DNA of 64,000 bases from Amanita rubescens. Its lineage: Eukaryota > Basidiomycota > Agaricomycetes > Agaricales > Amanitaceae. A program made the position numbers and the translations under genes. The notes below the pieces were generated by a model that worked only from the letters and a program-made list of their open reading frames with translations, was not told the origin of the DNA and ran no database searches. This document shows, piece by piece, positions 55,163-64,000 of the stretch (the first letter of the stretch is position 1; every line of letters begins with the position of its first letter). The stretch lies in contig WION01000268.1 in assembly GCA_015039365.1 (NCBI GenBank), positions 1-64,000 of the forward strand. Direction: 5' to 3'.

Positions 55163-57500
55163 TCTTTTTTTTCTTTTTTTTTTTCAATTAAGAAATGTCG
55201 TAGTCTCAATGAGGTAGCAGGGTAGTCTACACGTGTGCCGATGTAGGTAAAATGCAATGCGCCTTCGGGCGTATAAGAGGGGAACGTATGAGAACGCTAT
55301 AAGGTATGACAAGGGTGAAAAGGGGAGGATCGATTCAAGTAAGACTGATGAAAGCGAATCGGGGATAAAAAGACGAGCGCCGCAAGGAGATCGCATCGTT
55401 AGCCAAAACAAACCCGGGTGGTGACTCAACACCGTCATTGGATCAAAGGGGGGTGACCAGAGGCCGGCAAGTGCTTGGCACCGCTTCGTTAGGTGAAAAC
55501 CTATATGAAGTCTTCTTCACTTTAAAGGCGCAGCTAGTCGAAACAGAAATCGACGTCGCCTTGCAAATGCCACGGTTGGATGTGTGACTGGAGTTCCTCT
55601 TGGGTGGGAGCCCGGGAGGTCGACTCGTTTTCCCGGCGTTCGGGACGCGGGGTGGTGATGAAAGTGGCCGATCCCTTGTCACGACGACGATGTGGACCTT
55701 CTTGATCATGGCGAGCTTGGCGAATACGCTCTACTCGTTCTTTTTGAAGCTTAGCGAGCTCCGTAGGACTGAAGCGAGCCTTGTAGAAAGGGCAGGCTCG
55801 ATTGGTGGCAGGGTGAGATCCACCACAATTTGCGCAAAGAAGTCTGTCGAACTTGGGTGAGTCCCGTTTGGCGAGCATGTGAGTACTCGTCTCATGGTTA
55901 CCGGCGCAGTAGTTGCACCATGCTGTCTTGGACGAACAGCGATGAGAAGGGTGCCCCCATCGAAGGCAAATCCATTGTTTGGCACCAGAGGTAAGGGTCC
56001 AGGGCCGTGTACGTCTTGGGACACCCTGAAAAAGGATGTCAGTTTGGAGTAGCCGTCTAGCGGTGTTTGAAGATCTCATCGGAGATCTCCATGAAAACTG
56101 TGGCGGAGAGGCCAGGTTGCTTGACTCTTCCAGCAGGGGTGACAAAGCGCGGCCGTTGAACGAACCGCACATCGCGCCATTTCGGGTGCTGAGTAATAGT
56201 GTTATAGAGCCACTGGAATGTGACAATTGATCCGCCAGGAAGGTGCGTGGGCACCAGAGGAAATTTGAGGAGAGACGTCGTCCCTCTGTTGAGAACCTGG
56301 GCACCGGTGTAGCCAGCGTTTGCGATCTGTTCGATCAGTTTTCTGTGATCCGTTGTATAGAGTACTCTGTCAAAAGAGAGTACAAAATCACCTCGGAGGG
56401 TGATTTCAATGAGAGAAGGAGCTGGCGTATAGTCAGTGAGGAGGCGAGTGAGTTTAGACGCTGTTGGAGCATCAGGAGTGTCAGGCGCAAAGCGCAAGAC
56501 CACTTTTGTGGCCTTAGTACCCTGGCGAATGCAGGACTTGCGGAGCGCAGCGGTCCTTGAAGAAGCTGGTGCCTGCGGTGTCATCGATTTAGCTGCAGCT
56601 TGAGCGAACATAGGCTTCGCAGGAGGCAGAGTGGGGCGTTTCGGTAAACCGGCCGTGGCAGCTGGACGTTTCGTAGGAAGTCGGTCCGGGGAGCGTGGAG
56701 GGCGTGGTGGAGGCAACATGGCCTGGACAGAGGGGACAGGGTTAGTAACCTGACCTGCGGATTGCATAGCTACTGCTTGAGATGCGGCACGAGGCGTTTT
56801 AGGAGCACGAGGCACGGGGGCCGGCTCACCAATGATCTATTGAATGTTGAGGGCGAGCTCTTGCAAGATGCGAACAGACTCGTCACTAAGGTCTGACTTG
56901 ACGGTCCCTTCCAGGGACCACGACCATCGTCGTCTGTCCCACGACATCATTAACCAAATCCGAATGCGACAATTCGGGTTCGGTTTGCATTTCTTCCACT
57001 GGGGCAGCGGAGGTGGCTTTGAGGGCTTCAAAGGCGCTGGGGGGGCAGGGGTCTGCGGCTCTTCAGGAAGAGCGGCCACTGGGGGAGCAGAAGGAGGTCG
57101 AGGGAGGGCTAGGTCCCACCCTCCATTCACCTGGAGGGGTCGAAACCCTTCGAGAAAGAGGCGTCGGGCCTCCACAAAGAGTTTTACGTAGTCGTCTTTG
57201 GGGATACTAGAAGGATTCCTGTGGTCGAAACCACATTGCACGATTCTGATATTCCATAAATTCGTAAAATCGAGGTCGGTGGACAGTTCAAATACTGATG
57301 GTCATCGAGACACTGTCTCGGAACGATGTCAAAGGTAGCGGCTTCTTGGGAACGGAAAGGGGGAATAGACATTTGAGATGGGTTGGCACCACCACGCTGT
57401 GGTGGTACGAAGTCAAGAAGCGATGACACGAGACTCTCGGATCGTTCAAACTCGATCCAACATGACATGCCGGATCGGTGAGTTTGACGGCCCTTTGGGG
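55163..57500 (-). mobile_element. Defective non-LTR retrotransposon (ORF1 only) with poly(A) tail
   Basis: On the minus strand a decayed ORF1 region is followed by about 330 bp of non-coding 3' sequence and an A-rich tail (A runs with single G, at about 55163-55187). No endonuclease or reverse-transcriptase frame is present between ORF1 and the tail, so the copy lacks ORF2. The 5' border is unclear, near 57.5 kb. Target duplications were not identified. Confidence 0.65.
55534..57241 (-). pseudogene. ORF1 (Gag-like) of the non-LTR element
   Basis: Pieces in order: DDYVKLFVEARRLFLEGFRPL, a Pro/Ala-rich linker and an in-frame stop at 56837-56839. The same frame resumes (VPRAPKTPRAASQ) and runs through VVLRFAPDTPDAPTASKLTRLL and LLKFPLVPTHLPGG to DEIFKH. 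A frame change at about 56060 follows, then CLRWGHPSHRC, WCNYCAGNHETSTH and CANCGGSHPATNRAC, zinc-knuckle text. The first cysteine of the first knuckle is replaced by Gln. The frame ends GDVDFCFD. ORF1 proteins of this kind bind the element RNA. Confidence 0.7.
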
Positions 57501-57618
57501 CGCCTTTATATTGTTTTCGGCTGCATCATCCCAAGTACTTTCGTTCCAGTATTTTTCTAGCCAGAATGGAAACAATGCGGTCCGAGTCACGGGTATCCAT
57601 GGTTGAAAAGCTAGTACA

Positions 57619-58705
57619 CTAATACTGAAGCTGGTAAGTATACTGGTATAATTCTACTAAGGTGGGACGACGGATAGGATTGTCGTGCATTGTGATCGCG
57701 CTCTTTATTTCGGCGGATGTGGCGTTGTGCGCCCGGTCATTACCTGCCTTGCGGATATCATTAAGCGAACAAAGAAAACGAACAGCCTCTTGTGAGAGGC
57801 CGTATTTGACATATTTCTCCTCTTTCAACTTTTCCAGGATGGAGTTTACCAGGCTGCCCCCGAATCGCTCGACTAGCTCCTCCCAGGTGCTTGCCTCGTT
57901 CTCGAAACATTGGATAATTTTATCTCGAGCGTGATCCAAGAGGGTACGGAGAATGATTGGAGCAAAACGTTTCTCGATCTAAGAATATATTAGCTTGAGC
58001 GGCTAGGGGTCATTGTTTCGCACACACCCTCTTGGCACGTTCCTCGCTATCCCCCAACCGGCGCTTCACCGCTTCAATATCCAGTCTCGACTTCGCTTCG
58101 GACGCTTTTCGCTCCCGTTCCGACGCTTCATGCTTCAGTTTCAACGCTTCATGCTTCAGTTCCAATTCTTTTCTCGCTTGGGTTTCAGCATCCAACAGCT
58201 TTTTTATCTCTAGCAGCCATGCGTGCAAGTCCCGATGTTCGGCGGTGGCTTCTTTCTCCTTAAGCTCGCGGTGCAGGTGCCTTGCTGTCCCAGATACCGC
58301 ATCTAGCTGACGCTGTAGCTTCTTTTTAGAAGCCGATATTTCCGTCATGGATGGAAGTGCTCCTAAGCGCTCCCGTGCTGCGGCTTTGGGTTGGACGATA
58401 ATAGTGATTTTTTCAAGCGCAAGTAGGTCGGTTTCCATACCTACATCTTTTACAACGATTGTGAATATACACTTAGGGCATAGTATGATAAATAACTCAC
58501 CTGGATACGACGTTGAAGAGACTTCGTCCCTGGTGAGATCGTAGCCAAACGTCTCGTTGACTTGCTTGGTGACTAAGCCTTCTATAACGGGCTTTATATC
58601 CCCGACAGTGAGCAGTTCGACAGAGGGCCTGTATTCGAAGGTCGCGCGTGGATCAGCCCATACACCCAAGCATGGCATCCCAACAGTATTTGCTGCGTTC
58701 GTCAT
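57619..58705 (-). CDS. Coiled-coil protein, lineage-specific
   Basis: Start ATG at 58703-58705 (MTNAANTVGMPCLGVWAD). The N-terminal domain has TFEYRPSVELLTVGDIKPVIE and NETFGYDLTRDEV. A GT..AG intron follows YPGE, then DVGMETDLLALEKITIIVQ. A long charged helix follows (SASKKKLQRQLDAV to EAVKRRLGDSEERAKRV), rich in Glu/Lys/Ala with heptad character, a clear coiled coil. Another intron leads to the C-terminal domain (DHARDKIIQCFENEAS, FGGSLVNSILEKLKEE, VRFLCSLNDIRKAGNDRAHN), stop at 57619-57621. About 350 residues. The RxxGNxxAH text near the end recalls helical HEPN-like or DUF4145-type domains, but I would not assign it. Function unknown. Confidence 0.65.
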
Positions 58706-60729
58706 AATGGTGTTTGGGGTGAATAGAAAGGTAGTCTTCCAGCGACGCGCGTTCAAGACATGGCACGTGGAAAATAGGAGGCAGCACGTGATGCGCCGTT
58801 TGCCTGCGGCCCGCCGGCCCTGGGCGGCACTACCTCGGTGCCTGGTCCTACAGCTTGGCATGTCACGATGTTAGCGACCACATCTCAGCTAGCGCGTAGG
58901 TCTGCGAAACGCAATTCGCAAATGACGCTCTACTAACCACCATGTATGATCTCTAATTACCTCAGTGATCAGAAGGTCTAATTCGTCCCTTCTTTCCCCT
59001 CAGGCTTCCCATGATGCCTTCTCAAATCGACGTTTCCCAGCAACCGTTACCCCCACAAACTCTTCAACCCATACTATGCTTCGTGTCTATGCAGTCCTGT
59101 TCGTACCCTCAGCTGCTATTACTTGTTGTCTCCACTCATCATTGAAAGCACCACCACCGGTAGCACTAGCAACAACCAGAGTGAGACGACTTGCTCCGTG
59201 CCTATGCTGAGCGTAAGACGTCTGGTGGCGTCAAGCGTTCCTCCTCTCCTACCGACAGTAACGAGCTGCTTCTATCATGGTACAGGTACAACACAAGGCA
59301 AAGGATGCAGATTATATGACGCAGCGGAGAAATACGATCGTCCCGAGTCAGGCGCTGCCACTCTCATGCCCACTGGCATATGCGCAACAGACTAACCCTC
59401 TTCTTTTACTACATGCCCCGCGCCCATCCATTACCCTAAACTGGTTTTGCTGTATGGATGTCCCTTTTTATGTTGATTTGTCGCTCAAAGTCTCTCTTTC
59501 TCAGATTTAAATCTGGCATGGTGCTGGGGAGCCGATGCTGTACTGATGACTGTCCGGCGGGTTTCACTGAAGCGCTTGGTGGGGGCGAGACGATATAGTC
59601 GTAATCAACGAGAGATGGGGGGAGTTCAAGTCGTACGATATTGTTATTTCAGACAAGTGCGTATATATGCGTGTTCATTCCCTGATGATCATCGAGAAGT
59701 AACCCCCTCCGTGCGTCGCGTCGCATTACGTGTAAGGTTCCCCAATCTTTAAAAAGAACAATAGACCAAGCTAGAGTCGACGTCGCCCGCCAAGTTCAGA
59801 GCACGATAAGCAATGAAGCACAATTCTGATGCTGCGAGCCGCACAAGCGTAAACGGATTGGATCCGCTCACTGCAGCGCTCGCTTCTCCCATATCTTTGT
59901 AGAGCTCAACGTACTCCTTCAGCCACGAAATTGTCATGTTGGCGCCCACGTGGATTGGAATAACCTCTCAAATGATATCTATACGCGTTGTCGGAATAGT
60001 GTGGATGAAATATGCGGAAAAACTCACAACGAAGCCTCTCTTGACTCTCGGATTTGCTGTGACTCTGATATGCCCAGAGTCGTTTTCAGAATCGGAGCAG
60101 GATCCGGAAGGCGGACGCTTGTCTTTGAGCTTAAGCATATAGCTGATCCTCTCTCTACTTGTTGGTCAACACGTCCTTGCGTTCAGAAACCGGGTGCTTC
60201 GAATCACGCTCCGAAGTTTGCAAGGAACACATCCCCCTCGCTGTCTTTTGTTTAACGGGCGGAACATTTCATAGGACGCTCTCCTACACAAAAATTGACC
60301 TTGCGCCCAGAAAGCCTCAACTATATGTTTTCATCGTTTGCTTACTTGTATATCCGTTGTTGGAAGAATTGAATGCTGCCTTCAGGGTTGACAAAATGGA
60401 GATGTCAATCTTTTGTTGACGCAGCATGCCACTACTTAGCTGGGATGAAACGCTGATCAGCGATCTCTCCACATCGCATGTCGTTTCGCTGACGCAAGGC
60501 TTTGTTCTTTCCGGAAAAAAAAGAGAAATTTTATCTCCATTTGATTGGATGAGAACTCCAAAGCCAGTTCAAGTAGTATGCGTACCTCCTAGTCTACTAT
60601 ACAAGCAAAAATAGATGTCGTAGAAATCATAGCTGTCATCATCATAAAGAGAGAAAAATATGTTCGCATTGTTCAAGACGTGGGAGCACGAGACCGGACG
60701 TAGGTTGGTGGGGATGAGGCAGGGAGCAC
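58706..60729. other. 2-kb region with one possible minus-strand gene (about 59749-60600)
   Basis: Minus-strand exon-like stretches are SETTCDVERSLISVSSQLSS..DISILSTLKAAFNSSNNG, MLKLKDKRPPSGSCSDSEND and MTISWLKEYVELYKDMGEASAA..NPFTLVRLAASELC. They could belong to one gene with short introns, but I could not join them with confidence and know no family. A block at about 60200-60300 recurs at 63095-63190 (GTTTAACGGGCGGAACATTT). Nothing was recognised in 58706-59740. Confidence 0.3.
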
Positions 60730-62007
60730 TTATGGTGCCGCGGGTGCATAGTAGTATGTTGGCGTAAAACCATAATTGTTAAAAGCAGGTTTTCGCGGTC
60801 CGCGATGTCTGATAAGCGTAGGGTGGGCTACCCCAGTGGAATTTGGGATGAGATGGCGACGGGGGGAATAAGACTGATGGTAGGAGTAATCAGGTCCGGG
60901 CGGAGGTTGGGGAGAATAAGACTGATGGTAGGAATAATCAGCTCTGGGCGGCTGCGGTGGCGGCCGCCGGTTGCTGCGCGCGCCGCCAGCAGCCAAGAAC
61001 TGTCCCATCGTCGGATTGGAACGCCTGCGAGGCCATATCTCTTCCTCTTCCTTGTCCAAAGTATCGTACACCACATCTTCCTCGTCCTCGTCCTCGTTCT
61101 CCGATGTCGGATCAGAATACACGCGGCTCCACATCTCTTCCATTTTCTTGTCCCAGTTAATACCAACCGCATCACCATTTCCACCCGACAGAGTAACCCT
61201 GTCGCAGTGTCTTTTGTTCATGTTGAGTATATACTGTCGAAAATCCTTGTAACTCTCCCTCTGAAAGCTCTGAAAAAAAAAAGATAATATTAATACGTCA
61301 TCTCTTAATCAGAACTTGAGTAATATCATCCTCACATTCGTCTTTTGAAACTTAATCGCAATACACCTCCTGAGCTCCTGGGTCCCACTATTCGTCGCTT
61401 CGATCAGGATGTCATCAATCTCAGGTCCTGGAAGGCTGCCAAGGTCGTTTCTCGGTGGTTTGTGAATGCGGCAATATTGGTGCAGGAAGAAATGGCGGGC
61501 GATGAGTAGCGTGAGAGTGCGTGCAAAGAAGTAACAGTTAAACTCCCTCAACGTGTATTGCTCGGATTCGGGGTCCATGCGGATGGCATTGCAGATAGCA
61601 AAAACCGTATACAAGTCAGGCTTTGGTTCAGCCCGATGGAAATGCAGGTCAATCTTCTTATTCGCCTCGAGGCACAACGGTGGACCCGATTGGTTGAGAT
61701 TAGGAGTAATGGTATCCTCTGCCCCGCAGCCACCTAACTTGGAGGTGATATTCGCTCCTTCTGAAGGTCGCCGTTCGATGCGATACTGCTTTGCCCCCGG
61801 AGAGTCAGCTGTCATATGGAGGATGACAAACTCGTGTCTTGCTGGCTCCTCGTTTGCCTTCCAGAGTTCGAGACGGTCAAAAGAAAGGTTGGGATAACAT
61901 TCGTAGATATCATCATCTATTGGGATAGATGACCCGTCGCGCGGGCGTGTGGTGGATGAGGACACTCCTACTAAGGGCATCGTTAAAAGTGAAAGGGGTG
62001 CGGTCAA
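60730..62007 (-). CDS. Basidiomycete-specific protein with a Tyr/Pro-rich C-terminus
   Basis: Exon 1 (from ATG at 62007) has SSIPIDDDIYECYPNLSFDRLELW, HEFVILHMTADSPGAKQYRIERR, LHFHRAEPKPDLYTVFAICNA, TLREFNCYFFARTLTLLIARHF and IDDILIEATNSGTQELRRCIA. An intron with a long pyrimidine tract before CAG leads to exon 2 (SFQRESYKDFRQYILNMNKR). It carries an acidic run and two YSYHQSYSP repeats and ends PTYYYAPAAP at 60730. Similar proteins exist in other Agaricomycetes, to my memory, without known function. The Phe/Leu-rich helix near RTLTLLIARHFFL might be a buried or membrane-associated helix. Not broken as far as I can see. Confidence 0.7.
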
Positions 62008-62316
62008 CAGAGAGTTGCTATTGGCAGTGCCTGCGAAGCTTGAAGCTTTAAGCTTCCCCGTCAGTGAACCCTGTGTCCTAGTGAGTGGCTTGGCTTGGAG
62101 CTCCAGCCGGTGTAGCGCGGTTAGGAAGGGTTAGGACCTAACTGAGTTTGAACTGACTACTGCTTTTAGTAACTGGGAGATTCGCTGACAGCCAACACGC
62201 AGACCGCAGACCATGCCGTATGATACAGGGGGTTAGGTTTTGAGATGCATTAGGGCTTACCTTGTATTCCTCGTGTTTCATAAGTTTTGACCTGGCAGGA
62301 AGAATTCACGCCGGGC
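62008..62316. other. Spacer, nothing recognised
   Basis: It lies between the preceding gene and a copia relic and should hold that gene's promoter. Confidence 0.4.
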
Positions 62317-62830
62317 TTAAATAGAGATAAGCCTCATTTCGTCTGTAGGGCAATAGGAAATAGAGGGAATGTCGTTATTAACAACTTCACGAACGAAGTG
62401 GAAGCGGGCATCGATATGCTTTGTACGCATGTGAAAAGTTGAGTCCTTGGAGAGGACTATTGCACCATGATTGTCGCAGAAGAGTGGGATTGAGTTGGTG
62501 ATTGGGTTGAAGAATGGTGAGAGCTCGGAGTGGAGCTTGCGATGCCAAAGTAATTCTTTTGTTGTGTTGCTTCTTGGAACTCCAGGATATGGCCCCATTC
62601 TCATGGAATATCCCAGTCGGCGTCCATGTAGCCACAGAGTTTCCGTTCCGCCAAGTACGAGTCACTTCTCACGGGTTGCCTTAAGGTTTCGGATAGCTCG
62701 GCGAGCAGCGTCGAGGAGAGTTTTCGATGTGGATCGTCGAGATACCGTGATAAGGTCCCGATGGTGTAAGCGATATCGGCGCGTGACACTGAGCAGCAGA
62801 GTAGCGCGCCGATCATCTCTCTACACTTGG
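62317..62830 (-). mobile_element. Ty1/copia retrotransposon relic (RNase H region)
   Basis: Minus-strand frames read SRADIAYTIGTLSRYLDDP and LCGYMDADWDIP. They continue in a second frame with KELLWHRKLHSELSPF, LFCDNHGAIVLSKDSTFH and RTKHIDARFHFVREVV, ending YCPTDEM. This is the standard order of a copia RNase H domain. The frame breaks at about 62605. No LTR was identified. Confidence 0.8.
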
Positions 62831-63199
62831 ATTGTTCTCGCCTAGTTTGGTAGGCGATACGTGAGGTGTACCAGGTGTGAGGTCAATTCCGATCGGAGTT
62901 GAGATGTCGCGACTGGTAGAGTCTCCTTTTGGCGTTATTGACACTATATAGGCCGTTATTCGATACGGGGGAATGGCTGATGATTCGTCGTGTGGGCTTG
63001 GGTGTAATAGTGCATATATTTTCAAAGACGAGTAGAAGTCGGACTTCAACGGAAACACGGCTCTGACTACCATCGAATGTGTTCACGTAACGACACCAGT
63101 GTGCAAGGAACACATCCCCTCGCGGTCTCTTGTTTAACGGGCGGAACATTTCATACGACATTCTCGGCTCTCCTACAAAAAAGTTGTCCTTGGTACTAG

Positions 63200-63480
63200 C
63201 TGTTAACACGTTAGCGAGTGTACGTACCCTGGCAGTTTTTAACAACATTCGAGTCTCTGCCTCGTCCACTTCTTATCCCTTTCTCTTGTCCTTCCCTTTC
63301 TTCTTCTCCTGTTCCTTCCGACTTTGGCCAACCTGAACCGCACGAGCCTTCTTCAACTCTCCCAACTCTGCCTTCGCCCGGTCAACTGAGTGATCGAGGA
63401 CATCATTATGCGCCGCAGGCTCGTTTCTCGCTGGGCCTATACCCAAATCGCGATTGTGACGCTGAACATCCAATAGTTGT
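63200..63480 (-). pseudogene. Fragment of histidyl-tRNA synthetase, WHEP region
   Basis: The minus strand reads [25 protein letters not shown] and, in another frame, EAETRMLLKTAR, matching the N-terminal helix pair and linker of the gene at 51260-53544. The frame is broken. Confidence 0.75.
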
Positions 63481-63651
63481 GGGTGTATTGGCCTGAACTC
63501 TTGGATTGATGAGACTGATGTAGCGTATCAAAGTTTGGAATGAGGTGCATGTGATGCAACGGTTTGATCATGGACACACCTCCAGATTTTCCGAACTAGT
63601 ATGTTGAAGTCGAACGTAGCTACGTAGCAAGATTCGGCCGCTCTCCTTGCA

Positions 63652-63870
63652 TCACAGTTTCTTTCTGGACTTCCGGTGAAAAGGGAAATAAAAAAGAAAG
63701 CATTGCGCCAAATCTATATCGTAACTCGCCTTGTCCAGTTTATTATCCACGGCCGGCGATTTCGTCCTAATTTTGTCTCTAGGCACACCGCCAGTCTCGA
63801 ACAGTATTCCATCCAAAATACGGTGCCGGTGGTTCAACTTTGGAAGCCGAAACTGCGCGATGATGTCGCT
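63652..63870 (-). pseudogene. Fragment of histidyl-tRNA synthetase, catalytic-domain part
   Basis: The minus strand reads KLNHRHRILDGILFETGGVP and DKIRTKSPAVDNKLDK, against [18 protein letters not shown] and [15 protein letters not shown] in the intact gene. Small in-frame insertions are present. On the minus strand this middle part comes before the WHEP part, so the two fragments are not in gene order. Confidence 0.75.
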
Positions 63871-64000
63871 GACCAACGTTGCAACCATCATAGCGCCACC
63901 ACAACGGTGCGGAGTTCTGCGGAATTCCTCGGACGCGTTCGTCGACCTGCAGCGAAGACCAACCACAGCACCAGTTTCTCTGCGATAACTCTGGTCGAGG

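Noticed and set aside
1..64000. tRNA and rRNA genes
   Set aside because: I looked for T-loop-type GTTCGAATCC words and rRNA landmarks and saw no convincing candidate; a covariance-model scan would be needed to exclude tRNAs fully.

Overview
The window is nuclear DNA of a filamentous fungus, most likely a basidiomycete of the class Agaricomycetes. The evidence is short introns of about 50-60 bp with GT..CAG/TAG/AAG borders, conserved eukaryotic housekeeping genes split by such introns, and several families I know only from Agaricomycetes. These include kinase-like proteins with a GDLR..N / DFDWAG signature, C2-plus-membrane proteins and MARVEL-like membrane proteins. There is no bacterial-style operon, and I found no tRNA, rRNA or CRISPR array. 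The genus cannot be fixed from the sequence alone.

Layout. 0-5.2 kb: a decayed gene fragment at the edge, then a four-exon kinase-like gene split by a young, small LTR retroelement (2663-4641) with 4-bp target duplications. 5.8-14 kb: a housekeeping block with tRNA-dihydrouridine synthase, a second kinase-like protein, cofactor-independent phosphoglycerate mutase, ribosomal protein uL1 and a flavin monooxygenase. 14.6-42.8 kb: an accessory region built around three paralogous NB-ARC/TPR genes (NLR1 15558-19291 minus, NLR2 24191-27120 plus, NLR3 38076-40843 minus), an orphan last exon of a fourth copy (29633-29731), a 2-kb inverted-repeat transposon just upstream of NLR2, and an 850-bp segmental duplication lying near NLR2 and NLR3. 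Ordinary genes sit between them: a short-chain dehydrogenase, a modular secreted protein, a C2/membrane protein and the ubiquitin shuttle factor DSK2. 43-50 kb: mostly decayed copies (nucleotidyltransferase-like gene, histidyl-tRNA synthetase 5' end, DSK2) plus a second modular secreted gene. 50-54.5 kb: a His-rich secreted protein, histidyl-tRNA synthetase and a MARVEL-like membrane protein. 54.8-64 kb: a relic of mitochondrial DNA polymerase, a non-LTR retroelement with a poly(A) tail, two lineage-specific genes, a Ty1/copia relic and two more histidyl-tRNA synthetase fragments.

The strongest candidate for something undescribed is the NLR set. All three genes share a short N-terminal exon (core FHGAHDFS), an NB-ARC ATPase, a 42-residue TPR array of 13, 7 or 6 units, a tail made of small exons, and a near-invariant cationic amphipathic C-terminus (type KFVKGLKGMWKKLKH). 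They also share a promoter block about 85-190 bp upstream of the start codon. NLR1 and NLR2 have intact spliced reading frames by my count (1,139 and 904 residues). They are probably intracellular nonself or damage sensors, and the common C-terminus is a plausible effector or membrane-contact element; both roles are inferred.

A second theme is local copying and decay: fragments of DSK2, histidyl-tRNA synthetase, the dehydrogenase, the kinase-like gene and the NLR tail lie scattered near their intact relatives. Several conserved genes carry one-base reading-frame breaks (dihydrouridine synthase, second kinase, histidyl-tRNA synthetase), which may be assembly indels rather than biology.
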